Shown piece by piece: positions 1 to 6,767 of a stretch of 13,878 bases of DNA. The stretch is from Bacillota bacterium (lineage in GTDB: Bacteria; Bacillota; Clostridia; Lachnospirales; Lachnospiraceae). The notes below the pieces were generated by a model that did no database searches, was not told where the DNA came from, and worked only from the letters and a program-made list of their open reading frames with translations. The position numbers and the translations under genes are program-made. The stretch lies in NCBI GenBank assembly GCA_023435505.1, contig JAEYRR010000379.1, positions 1 through 13,878 of the forward strand, given 5' to 3'. Position 1 is the first letter of the stretch, and each line of letters opens with the position of its first letter.

Positions 1-45
1 GAATTCACCTTTGTCAGCCGCTTTTGTTATGTCAATGTATTCTTA

Positions 46-1113
46 TTATCGTGATACCTGATTGATTAAGGATACAATCGTATCAATAGAGTTGTTTAAC
101 TTGCTAGAACCCATAACCTCGATATAAGACTTTCTGTTTTCATACAGATCCATGATTGCTTCATATAGAGAAGCATCGTTCATTTCCTCTTCTAACAGTA
201 CTTTACTGTAGCCCTGCTTTTTAAAAGAGTTAGCATTTAGGATCTGGTCCCCGCGGCTAGAGGCAGCAGACAGTGGAATCAGTAGGTTTGGTTTTTTAAG
301 AGCCAAAAGCTCAAAGATGGTATTGGCTCCTGCACGGGAAATTACCACATCTGCAGCGGCAAATAAATCAGCCATCTCCTCCTTGATATACTCAAACTGT
401 ACATAGCCTTTCATTCCTACTAGGGCTTCGTCTTTCTTTCCCTTTCCACAAAGGTGGACTACCTGAAAATGCTCCAGTAGCTTTGGCAGGATACTGCGCA
501 CAGCATTGTTAACCTTTAATGCACCGAGACTTCCACCAGTGATCATAAGGATTGGTTTATTTAAAGTAAATCCACAGAACTGAGCACCTTTAATTCGATT
601 GCCAGTAAACAGTTCCTGACGAATTGGTGTTCCAGTTAATACAGCCTTCTCAGCCGGAAGCTTATCTACGGTTTCACTGAAGTTAGCACATACTTTAGTG
701 GCTCTTGGTATGCATATTCTATTGGCAAGACCAGGCGTCATATCGGATTCGTGAATAATAGCCGGAATCTTTTTGCTTTTGGCTGCTAGCACCACCGGTA
801 CTGTAACAAAACCACCTTTTGAAAAAACCACATCCGGTTTTAACTGCTTCATAAGTTTTTTTGCTTCAAAATACCCTTTAACGACACGGAAAGGATCAGA
901 TAAGTTCTTAATACTCTTATAACGACGTAGTTTACCAGAGGAGATTCCGTAATATGGAATACCAATTTCCTCAATCAGTTTTCTCTCCATTCCGTCATAA
1001 GAACCGATATAGTTGATTTCATATCCCTGATTCTTCAACTCCGGTATCAGGGCCATATTAGGAGTAACGTGTCCGGCAGTACCACCGCCGGTTAGTATAA
1101 TACGTTTCATCAT
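46..1113 (-). CDS. murG: MurG, lipid II-forming GlcNAc transferase
   Basis: UDP-N-acetylglucosamine:undecaprenyl-PP-MurNAc-pentapeptide GlcNAc transferase, which converts lipid I to lipid II at the inner face of the membrane during peptidoglycan synthesis. The 355-residue length is normal for the family. Visible GT-B hallmarks are the first glycine loop [10 protein letters not shown] (residues 9-18), SKGGFVTVP (98-106), HESD (121-124), the third glycine loop GGSLGA (193-198), and the C-terminal donor-site block [12 protein letters not shown] (259-270, with E268) followed by DQILNA (289-294). Two adjacent ATGs (1113 and 1110) both lie behind an AAAGGAAA ribosome binding site. The second has more usual spacing, so the protein may be one residue shorter. 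It lies 17 nt downstream of the TSCPD gene and is probably cotranscribed with it. It is not in a dcw-type cluster here: no mur or fts gene is adjacent within the window. Identification is secure. Confidence 0.96.
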   Translation of the reverse strand: MMKRIILTGGGTAGHVTPNMALIPELKNQGYEINYIGSYDGMERKLIEEIGIPYYGISSGKLRRYKSIKNLSDPFRVVKGYFEAKKLMKQLKPDVVFSKGGFVTVPVVLAAKSKKIPAIIHESDMTPGLANRICIPRATKVCANFSETVDKLPAEKAVLTGTPIRQELFTGNRIKGAQFCGFTLNKPILMITGGSLGALKVNNAVRSILPKLLEHFQVVHLCGKGKKDEALVGMKGYVQFEYIKEEMADLFAAADVVISRAGANTIFELLALKKPNLLIPLSAASSRGDQILNANSFKKQGYSKVLLEEEMNDASLYEAIMDLYENRKSYIEVMGSSKLNNSIDTIVSLINQVSR

Positions 1114-1130
1114 CCATTTCCTTTCTTTTT

Positions 1131-1382
1131 CTAGGATCTATGATTAGCATTGTAATCTTTCAGTGCATTAGCCAGCTGATCTGGGCAGGAGGTGGATTTA
1201 AAACCACATTTCACTCCTTCAAGTCTTTGGATGACATCTTCAACCTTCATTCCCTCTACTAATCTGGAGATGCCGGAAGCATTCCCATTGCAGCCACCGG
1301 TAAATATAACGTTTTTTATGATACCATCTTCTATTTCAAAATCAATTCCTCTTGAGCAAACTCCCTTTGGTGTATAATGCAT
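1131..1382 (-). CDS. Stand-alone TSCPD-domain protein
   Basis: A complete 83-residue protein made up almost entirely of a TSCPD domain, a fold named for a motif in the C-terminal part of some B12-dependent ribonucleotide reductases. The signature [12 protein letters not shown] is visible near the C terminus (about residues 63-74), preceded by GGCNGN (29-34) and further cysteines near residues 9 and 59. The four cysteines could bind metal, but that is inference. Short free-standing versions are a recognised but functionally undefined family in Clostridia. Translation starts behind AAGGAGA with 7-nt spacing. It is the first gene of a unit with murG, driven by the promoter at 1451-1479. I do not assign a reaction. 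Confidence 0.88.
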   Translation of the reverse strand: MHYTPKGVCSRGIDFEIEDGIIKNVIFTGGCNGNASGISRLVEGMKVEDVIQRLEGVKCGFKSTSCPDQLANALKDYNANHRS

Positions 1383-1450
1383 AGTATTGTCTCCTTATCC
1401 TAAGCGTTTTATGTTTGCGGCAGATAAATGATATCGCCATCCAATTCCTA

Positions 1451-1479
1451 ATTTTAGCGCACTAAGTATCGTTTGGCAA
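1451..1479 (-). promoter_or_regulatory. Sigma-A promoter for TSCPD-murG
   Basis: On the minus strand TTGCCA (1479-1474) and TAAAAT (1456-1451) are separated by exactly 17 bp. The predicted start is near 1444, giving a leader of about 60 nt before the TSCPD start codon. Confidence 0.7.
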
Positions 1480-1529
1480 TGCTTACTTCTTTTATGGTAC
1501 TGTTTTTGCCAGGTATCTTTTAATAGTTT

Positions 1530-1558
1530 TTGCCACTTGTGAAATAATATGATATTAT
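1530..1558 (+). promoter_or_regulatory. Sigma-A promoter for mtnN
   Basis: TTGCCA (1530-1535), a 17-bp spacer and TATTAT (1553-1558). It places the transcript start near 1565, about 25 nt before the mtnN ATG. It diverges from the TSCPD-murG promoter, with about 50 bp between the two -35 boxes. Confidence 0.7.
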
Positions 1559-1590
1559 TGTCGTAAATATTAGTTTGAGAGAGGTATTAT

Positions 1591-2289
1591 ATGAAACGAA
1601 TAGGAATAATAGGGGCCATGGAAATAGAAGTGAAGCATCTTAAGGAACAGATGCAGGTTACTAATGTTGTAAAAATAGCCTCTTTGGAGTTTAATCAGGG
1701 AACCTACCTGGGAAAAGAAATTGTGGTAGTAAGAAGCGGAATTGGGAAAGTAAATGCAGCAATGTGTGCTCAGATTCTGATCGATAAATTTCAGGTAGAG
1801 TTAATTATAAATACAGGTATTGCAGGCGGAATTGCAGATGATGTCGAAATTGGAGATATCGTAATATCTAAGGATGCTCTTCAGCATGATATGGACGCAA
1901 CTGGTTTTGGATATGAAGTAGGTGTAATTCCACAGATGGAGAGCTCTGTATTTGTGGCGGATCCAGAGATTGTGGAGCTGGCTGCCCGTGTATGTAAGAA
2001 GGAGAATCCAGAGATCAATACCTGCATCGGCCGAGTAGTATCTGGGGATCAGTTTATCTCCGCACAGGAGAAGAAACAATGGCTTGGTGACACTTTCCAA
2101 GGCTATTGTGCAGAGATGGAGGGAGCAGCCATTGCTCAAGTTGCATCCTTAAATAATGTCAAATTCGTTATAATTCGAGCAATATCTGATAAAGCAGATA
2201 ATACTGCTTGTGAAGACTATCCACAGTTTGAAAGGAAAGCTGCTGGACATGCTGTCAATCTGGTAAACGGAATGCTTGCTCTGCTGTAG
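1591..2289 (+). CDS. mtnN: 5'-methylthioadenosine/S-adenosylhomocysteine nucleosidase
   Basis: Cleaves the glycosidic bond of MTA and SAH to release adenine plus methylthioribose or S-ribosylhomocysteine. This recycles methyl-cycle and polyamine by-products in the cytoplasm and supplies the precursor for AI-2 where luxS is present. The 232-residue length matches the family. The N-terminal GIIGAMEIEV block places a glutamate (E13) where E. coli has Glu12. NTGIAGGI (residues 74-81), the substrate-binding AEMEGAAIAQV (174-184, including M176 and E177) and RAISDKAD with the catalytic acid D200 are all present. The start is supported by GAGAGAGG at 1577-1584 with 6-nt spacing and by the promoter just upstream. 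A strong terminator follows, so the gene appears monocistronic. Confidence 0.96.
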   Translation: MKRIGIIGAMEIEVKHLKEQMQVTNVVKIASLEFNQGTYLGKEIVVVRSGIGKVNAAMCAQILIDKFQVELIINTGIAGGIADDVEIGDIVISKDALQHDMDATGFGYEVGVIPQMESSVFVADPEIVELAARVCKKENPEINTCIGRVVSGDQFISAQEKKQWLGDTFQGYCAEMEGAAIAQVASLNNVKFVIIRAISDKADNTACEDYPQFERKAAGHAVNLVNGMLALL

Positions 2290-2316
2290 ATAACGAGGAG
2301 TTTATATTCTGAAAAT

Positions 2317-2368
2317 AAGCGTCTATTCAACTCGATACATGGGTTGAATAAACGCTTTTTCTATTTTT
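2317..2368 (+). terminator. Rho-independent terminator after mtnN
   Basis: Stem AAGCGT-c-TATTCAAC (2317-2331) pairs with GTTGAATA-a-ACGCTT (2343-2357) around a loop of about 11 nt, followed by a T-rich tail (TTTCTATTTTT). It begins 27 nt after the mtnN stop codon. Confidence 0.88.
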
Positions 2369-2426
2369 GTGAAGGAATCTTCCCGATTAGTCCGTTTTTT
2401 GTCATACAAAACATAGGCTGAATATC

Positions 2427-2455
2427 TTTTCAAATTTGGACAGGTAGTATATAAT
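2427..2455 (+). promoter_or_regulatory. Promoter for the 2490 membrane protein gene
   Basis: A consensus TATAAT at 2450-2455 lies 17 bp downstream of a weaker -35 box, TTTTCA (2427-2432). Transcription would begin around 2462. That leaves almost no leader for an ATG at 2466 but about 28 nt for the ATG at 2490, which helps choose the start. Confidence 0.6.
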
Positions 2456-2489
2456 ATGTTAAAAAATGGAAATTCTATGGGAGGTAAGT

Positions 2490-3626
2490 ATGATACAGGA
2501 ATGGTTTGATAATAATATCTTTTTATACATTATTCTGGGGATATGTGGAGTAGGTCTTTTTATAAAGTTCGTATTATCCATGAAGTACCGATTGTTAATC
2601 CGTGCATCAAAACGAATGGGAACATCTAGAAATCGCCTAATGCGTGTTCTTCGACTAAAATTCGAGACCTGTTACAAATTAAATATAGGTGTTAATAATG
2701 TGGATACTTTTGTGGATAAGTATGTATACAGGTATAAATTCTGTGGATTTTTGTTATACACATGGGAGACAATAAGTGGAGAAATTATGATAATATCTGT
2801 TTTGGCAGGCTCTGCGTTCAGTGTTTTAGGGCTTTTGGTGGAAAGTCCTAAGGAAGACTATTTGTCCACTTTTATTGCTGGAGTCTTGGGAGCTTTGGTG
2901 TTGATAAGTTATGACCATTTTATCAATCTCAATATAAAACGTAAAGTTTTAAAAGTAAATATCAAAGACTATTTAGAGAATTTTTTGAAATCCAGATTGG
3001 AAAATGGAGAGTTTAGTTCGGACTTACTGGAACAGTATAAGAAGGAATACTTGGAGATTCCATCTAAGAAAAGTAGGAAGAAAGCGAAAAATGAGCAGAA
3101 TTCAGAGACGCCTGACCTGGTTGCACAAATTGAAAGTGCTGCTACTTCTGCTGAACTGATTCCTTCTAAGGATAAGATATCAGAAAAGAACAGAGGGCTT
3201 GCAGACGATGAGTTTGATGATGCTAAGCTTTTTGTGGAACAAGAGAAAGGTGTAGATATAGCGAAAGCCCAGGAGAAGCATACAAAGAAAGAGAAGCCTA
3301 AGAAGAAGTTGAAACCGGAGGAGGAAGCAGAGCTTCGTCGTGAGGCGAAAAAGAATGAGTTAAAGAAGATGATTCAAGAAGATAAGGAAAATCGACATAT
3401 CACTATGCCGGAACTGTTTCCTATAGAACCGGAGAAGGAGAAAGAGAAAGAAGTGGAACCTAAAGAGAGTAAGTCTAAGGTAACGAGTATTGTGAAAAGC
3501 CAGGAACAAAGTCCGTTTTCTAGACCAGTAGAGAAGAAGCGGGAGACCGAGAAATCAGTGCAGAATGCCATCTCCAAAGAGGAAGCTCAGATTATTGAGG
3601 ATATATTAAGAGAGTACTTGGCATAA
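2490..3626 (+). CDS. Unrecognised membrane protein with long charged tail
   Basis: I do not recognise a named family. The protein resembles conserved proteins of unknown function that I associate with Lachnospiraceae. Using the ATG at 2490 it has 378 residues: a first membrane segment at about 9-29, a basic stretch (31-56), a segment rich in aromatics with CYKLNIGVNNVDTFVDKYVY (61-80), two further membrane segments (about 99-117 and 125-143), then a hydrophilic Lys/Glu-rich region from about 150 to 378. That tail looks disordered or coiled-coil and ends in an amphipathic helix (EEAQIIEDILREYL). The frame is open from an ATG at 2466, but that codon has no ribosome binding site. GGGAGGT (2479-2485) precedes the ATG at 2490. 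No clear terminator lies before pgi, so some readthrough into pgi is possible. The reading frame is well supported; function is unknown. Confidence 0.85.
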   Translation: MIQEWFDNNIFLYIILGICGVGLFIKFVLSMKYRLLIRASKRMGTSRNRLMRVLRLKFETCYKLNIGVNNVDTFVDKYVYRYKFCGFLLYTWETISGEIMIISVLAGSAFSVLGLLVESPKEDYLSTFIAGVLGALVLISYDHFINLNIKRKVLKVNIKDYLENFLKSRLENGEFSSDLLEQYKKEYLEIPSKKSRKKAKNEQNSETPDLVAQIESAATSAELIPSKDKISEKNRGLADDEFDDAKLFVEQEKGVDIAKAQEKHTKKEKPKKKLKPEEEAELRREAKKNELKKMIQEDKENRHITMPELFPIEPEKEKEKEVEPKESKSKVTSIVKSQEQSPFSRPVEKKRETEKSVQNAISKEEAQIIEDILREYLA

Positions 3627-3730
3627 TAAGTTCGTATATAAGAATCCCTAATTTATTATTGCTAATAAGTGGTGGATTTGATAGAATATACTGTAAATGT
3701 TAAATGCGAGTAATATTTTAATATTAATTA

Positions 3731-3736
3731 TATAAT
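3731..3736 (+). promoter_or_regulatory. Possible -10 box for pgi
   Basis: A consensus TATAAT sits 27 nt upstream of the pgi ATG, a sensible distance. No convincing -35 box lies 16-18 bp upstream in this very AT-rich stretch, so the assignment is weak. Confidence 0.4.
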
Positions 3737-3762
3737 GAGTGAATTAAAGGAGTGCAAAAGAA

Positions 3763-5112
3763 ATGGCTAAATGTGTATCATTTATTTATTCTACAGCAAA
3801 AGATTTTATCGCTGATGAAGAACTGGCTATGATTAAAGAGAGCGCATTAGGTGCTAAGAAGATGCTTCTGGATAAGACAGGAGCAGGCAATGACTTTTTA
3901 GGCTGGATCGATCTTCCTGTGGATTATGACAAAGAAGAGTTCTTAAGAATTCAAAAGGCAGCAGCTAAAATCCAAGGAGATTCAGAAGTATTGATTGTAA
4001 TCGGAATCGGCGGGTCCTATCTCGGTGCACGTGCTGCAATCGAATTTTTAAGACATAGTTTTTATAACAGTGTATCCAAGGAGATTCGTAAGACTCCTGA
4101 GATTTACTTTGTAGGTAATAATATCAGCAGTACTTATATGACTCATTTAATGGAAGTAGTAGGAGACAGAGATTTCTCCGTAAATGTAATCAGTAAGTCC
4201 GGTACTACTACAGAACCAGCAATCGCGTTCCGTCTCTTTAAGAAAAAATTAGAAGACAAATATGGAAAAGAAGAAGCTGCAAAGAGAATTTATGCAACTA
4301 CAGACAAAGCAAAGGGAGCATTAAAGAATCTTTCTGATGAAGAAGGTTATGAGACCTTTGTAGTTCCTGATGATGTAGGTGGAAGATTTTCCGTATTAAC
4401 AGCAGTAGGTTTACTTCCAATTGCTGTTAGTGGTGCAGATATCTCAAAATTAATGGAAGGTGCTGCAGATATGAGAAGTCGTTGTCTTGAGAATGAGTTT
4501 GAAGACAATGATGCTATTCTGTATGCCGCAGTTCGTAATATTCTGCTTAGAAAGAATAAGAGTATTGAGATTCTTTATAACTATGAGCCAGCTCTTCACT
4601 TTGTAGGAGAATGGTGGAAACAGTTATATGGAGAAAGCGAAGGCAAGGATAAGAAAGGTATCTTCCCTGCAGCAGTAGACCTTACAACTGATCTTCATTC
4701 TATGGGTCAGTTTATCCAGGATGGTCAGAGAACAGTGTTCGAGACTGTAATTGAGTTAGAGACTCCTCAGTGTGAGTTAACAATTGAAGAAGAGCCAGTT
4801 GACTTAGATGGTTTAAACTATCTTGCAGGCAAGACAGTAGATTTTATCAATAAGAGTGCAATGCAGGGAACCAGACTTGCACACAGTGATGGAGATGTTC
4901 CTAATCTGTTAGTTAAGATGCCTGCACAGGATGAATATTCCTTAGGTCAGCTCTTCTATTTCTTTGAATTTGCAGTTGGTATCAGTGGATATCTGTTAGG
5001 GGTTAATCCATTTGATCAACCAGGTGTAGAAAGCTATAAGAAGAATATGTTTGCTTTACTTGGTAAGCCAGGTTTTGAAAAAGAAAGAGAAGAATTGTTA
5101 AAGAGAATATAG
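3763..5112 (+). CDS. pgi: Glucose-6-phosphate isomerase
   Basis: Interconverts glucose-6-phosphate and fructose-6-phosphate at the second step of glycolysis, in the cytoplasm. The 449-residue length fits the short bacterial form seen in Firmicutes. Two SIS domains are evident: [13 protein letters not shown] (residues 79-91) and the phosphate-binding SKSGTTTE (144-151). Family signature 1 appears as [17 protein letters not shown] (203-219), and signature 2 as [15 protein letters not shown] (413-427). Likely catalytic residues are E291 in YGESEGK, H312 in TDLHSMGQ and K426 in VESYK, by comparison with Bacillus enzymes. The start follows AAAGGAG (3746-3752) with 10-nt spacing. Codon use is notably regular, as expected for a well-expressed gene. 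Transcription ends at the hairpin at 5123-5149. Confidence 0.97.
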   Translation: MAKCVSFIYSTAKDFIADEELAMIKESALGAKKMLLDKTGAGNDFLGWIDLPVDYDKEEFLRIQKAAAKIQGDSEVLIVIGIGGSYLGARAAIEFLRHSFYNSVSKEIRKTPEIYFVGNNISSTYMTHLMEVVGDRDFSVNVISKSGTTTEPAIAFRLFKKKLEDKYGKEEAAKRIYATTDKAKGALKNLSDEEGYETFVVPDDVGGRFSVLTAVGLLPIAVSGADISKLMEGAADMRSRCLENEFEDNDAILYAAVRNILLRKNKSIEILYNYEPALHFVGEWWKQLYGESEGKDKKGIFPAAVDLTTDLHSMGQFIQDGQRTVFETVIELETPQCELTIEEEPVDLDGLNYLAGKTVDFINKSAMQGTRLAHSDGDVPNLLVKMPAQDEYSLGQLFYFFEFAVGISGYLLGVNPFDQPGVESYKKNMFALLGKPGFEKEREELLKRI

Positions 5113-5156
5113 AAAAGAAAAGGGCGGTGACACCATACGTGTCATCGCCTTATTTA
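5111..5156. terminator. Bidirectional terminator between pgi and M15 gene
   Basis: GGCGGTGACAC (5123-5133) pairs with GTGTCATCGCC (5139-5149), with one G-T wobble and the 5-nt loop CATAC. On the plus strand it is followed by TTATTT. On the minus strand the tail is CTTTTCTTTTCT, making it the better terminator in that direction. It begins 10 nt after the pgi stop codon, and the M15 stop codon (5150-5152) directly abuts the stem. Confidence 0.85.
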
Positions 5157-5743
5157 TGTTCAAAGTGTTGATAATCCTTACTAGGGTCCCAATCACCGCC
5201 CCAGGTAAATCCATGTTTTAGAAAAGTGGTATAACAAATATCATTTTTGTGAATGTAATAGGGATTATCAAGGCTGCGATCCGTATAGACAATTCCGTTT
5301 GCTGGATAGATATTGGTTATGCCATCCCTCACCTGGATATAGGGGTTATAAAGAGGGTTAATATCAATAGCCAAGCCCATCGCGTGATTAGATAACCGAT
5401 TGGTTCCCGCAATAGTCCGGTAATTGAAGGCAGAGGAGTTGTTATCCGCCATGGAGCGGTCATCATTCGCATCATAATCATCGATTAGCACAAGCTTCTC
5501 AATGGCATACCTAGCTTCAAATAGTTCTTTAAATACAGCCAGCACCTGTTCGGCAATACGGCTGTTTACCACCAGTTCCCCTGACTTTACCTGACTGTTA
5601 AAGTCGTAGTGAAGTACCTCCACATACACCAGCTGTGCTAAGTCAAAACCAGAATCAGGTTTGTAGGATTTCCCTATCATTCTTGCTTTAATTGCATCAT
5701 CAATAGGTCTGTAGCAAAAACCCTGAGAGTGAGTCTGCCCCAT
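5150..5743 (-). CDS. M15-family metallopeptidase, no signal peptide
   Basis: A zinc peptidase of the D-Ala-D-Ala carboxypeptidase / L-Ala-D-Glu endopeptidase type (MEROPS M15), a family that cuts peptidoglycan stem peptides. The zinc-site pattern is complete: SNHAMGLAIDINP (residues 118-130, ligands H120 and D127) and the C-terminal WGGDW...DYQHFE block (181-195, ligand H193). RSMADNNSSAFNYR (96-109) precedes them. The 197-residue protein starts behind AGGAGG with 8-nt spacing, so the start is firm, yet the N terminus (MGQTHSQGFCYRPIDD) has no hydrophobic signal or anchor. That is odd for a wall enzyme; it may be cytoplasmic, exported by another route, or released by lysis. Its ribosome binding site lies within the last codons of the upstream 89-aa gene, whose stop is 3 nt away, implying translational coupling. 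The exact bond cleaved cannot be read from the sequence. Confidence 0.87.
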   Translation of the reverse strand: MGQTHSQGFCYRPIDDAIKARMIGKSYKPDSGFDLAQLVYVEVLHYDFNSQVKSGELVVNSRIAEQVLAVFKELFEARYAIEKLVLIDDYDANDDRSMADNNSSAFNYRTIAGTNRLSNHAMGLAIDINPLYNPYIQVRDGITNIYPANGIVYTDRSLDNPYYIHKNDICYTTFLKHGFTWGGDWDPSKDYQHFEHK

Positions 5744-5746
5744 CTT

Positions 5747-6016
5747 CTAGTCCTCCTCAATCACCTGTATTTCCAGAAAGTCAAAATCTATGGACTCTAT
5801 AAAATTGTCCTTCGTAAAACGGGTTTTATCATGCTTTTTAAAGTCTGCCACAGTAGAATCCAACCATATTGGCTTGGACAGATCAAAGGCATAACAGATC
5901 TCGTCTATGGCATGAAATATCTTATGGGTGCGGCTTTGTGTTGTATCATCATTACAGACTACCATATCTTTTACCATACGATTGTCCTTGAATTCTTTGG
6001 CCCATAATCGAAACAT
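5747..6016 (-). CDS. Conserved 89-aa protein of unknown function
   Basis: I do not recognise a characterised family, although similar small proteins occur in Lachnospiraceae to my knowledge. The 89-residue product is soluble, without membrane segments or cysteine motifs. It contains RTHKIFHAIDEICYAFDLSKPIWLD (about residues 29-53) and an acidic end, IDFDFLEIQVIEED. The frame is open back to an ATG at 6052, but GGGAGGA sits 7 nt before the ATG at 6016, giving MFRLWAKEFKDN as the N terminus. It is first in a two-gene minus-strand unit with the M15 peptidase and is driven by the promoter at 6062-6090. Its stop codon and the M15 ribosome binding site overlap within GAGGAGGACTAG. Coupling suggests a linked role, but none is known. 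Confidence 0.82.
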   Translation of the reverse strand: MFRLWAKEFKDNRMVKDMVVCNDDTTQSRTHKIFHAIDEICYAFDLSKPIWLDSTVADFKKHDKTRFTKDNFIESIDFDFLEIQVIEED

Positions 6017-6061
6017 ATGTCTTCCTCCCAAAAATAAAGTACTGTTGCACATTTGAGTTTT

Positions 6062-6090
6062 ATTATACTTGCCAAATCTAAAACATTCAA
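6062..6090 (-). promoter_or_regulatory. Promoter for the 89-aa gene and M15 gene
   Basis: On the minus strand TTGAAT (6090-6085) and a consensus TATAAT (6067-6062) are 17 bp apart. The predicted start is near 6055, leaving a leader of about 40 nt before the ATG at 6016. The upstream ATG at 6052 would have almost no leader. Confidence 0.75.
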
Positions 6091-6115
6091 GGTGTTTCCT
6101 CCACAGAAGGAGATA

Positions 6116-6144
6116 TTGTAAAAAGCAGAAAGAATTGTTATGAT
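6116..6144 (+). promoter_or_regulatory. Promoter for the NiaR-type regulator
   Basis: TTGTAA (6116-6121), a 17-bp spacer and TATGAT (6139-6144). The start would be near 6151. It diverges from the minus-strand promoter at 6062-6090, with 25 bp between the -35 boxes. Confidence 0.65.
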
Positions 6145-6180
6145 AGAGAGAACGAAAAGAGGATGAGAAAGGTGATCTAT

Positions 6181-6696
6181 ATGGAAGGAAAAAACCGCAG
6201 GGAAAAATTAATAGAACTTCTCACGACATCAAAAGAACCTTTGTCCGGTAGCGAACTTGCCAAGATATTAGGAGTCTCAAGGCAGGTAATTGTACAGGAC
6301 ATAGCCTTAATCCGTGCTAATAATAAGAATATCCTGTCTACAAACAAAGGTTACCTGCTTTATGTACAGGAGCCACAAAAATACAACCGTTGTTATTTGG
6401 TGAAGCACACCACAGAGCAGATTGAGGAAGAACTTTGTGCCATTGTGGACAATGGAGGGAAAGTCTTAGATGTTATAGTCATGCACGATATCTACGGTCA
6501 GATTGAGACAGACCTGATTATTAATAACCGCCAGGATGTATATGATTTTGTAAAGAAGATACAGGAGAGAAAGACTACTCCATTAAAGGAATTGACAGAT
6601 GGAATACATCTTCACACAGTAGAAGCTGACAGTGAGGAGATTCTGGACCGTATAGAGAAGGTGCTACTTGATAAAAATTTCTTGCTTAAATCATAA
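6181..6696 (+). CDS. niaR: NiaR-type transcriptional repressor (HTH plus 3H domain)
   Basis: The product matches the NiaR/YrxA family, niacin-responsive repressors of NAD synthesis and niacin uptake genes in Firmicutes. The N-terminal winged helix-turn-helix includes SGSELAKILGVSRQVIVQDI. The C-terminal 3H domain shows its conserved histidines in VIVMHDIYG, and in DGIHLHTVEA, where the family's ligand and metal site lies. About 171 residues from the ATG at 6181, close to B. subtilis YrxA (about 180). An in-frame ATG at 6163 touches the purines AAGAGG with no spacing, whereas AGAAAGGTGATC, closely matching the anti-Shine-Dalgarno complement, precedes 6181; the latter also aligns with known family N termini. 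The next gene encodes a membrane protein with a palindrome in its upstream region, a likely target. No palindrome of the same form is evident at its own promoter. Confidence 0.9.
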   Translation: MEGKNRREKLIELLTTSKEPLSGSELAKILGVSRQVIVQDIALIRANNKNILSTNKGYLLYVQEPQKYNRCYLVKHTTEQIEEELCAIVDNGGKVLDVIVMHDIYGQIETDLIINNRQDVYDFVKKIQERKTTPLKELTDGIHLHTVEADSEEILDRIEKVLLDKNFLLKS

Positions 6697-6718
6697 TTCT
6701 ATGTTATTATTTGCCATG

Positions 6719-6734
6719 ACCTGACAAGACAGGT
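6719..6734. promoter_or_regulatory. Candidate NiaR operator, ACCTG-N6-CAGGT
   Basis: An interrupted palindrome (ACCTG at 6719-6723, CAGGT at 6730-6734) lies between the regulator and the membrane protein gene. It is just upstream of a TATACT -10-like box at 6741-6746, where a bound repressor would block RNA polymerase. TTGCCA at 6711-6716 is too far from that box (24 bp) to pair with it properly. Assignment to NiaR rests on adjacency and dyad symmetry; I did not match it to a published consensus. Confidence 0.5.
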
Positions 6735-6767
6735 GAATACTATACTGTATACACATGGAGGAGCTGT

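Noticed and set aside
1192..1377. 61-codon plus-strand frame opposite the TSCPD gene
   Set aside because: It mirrors a recognised domain on the other strand and lacks a ribosome binding site.
3653..3668. Hairpin TTATTA-TTGC-TAATAA as a terminator before pgi
   Set aside because: It is only A-T pairs with no T-run after it, so it would be too weak to terminate transcription.
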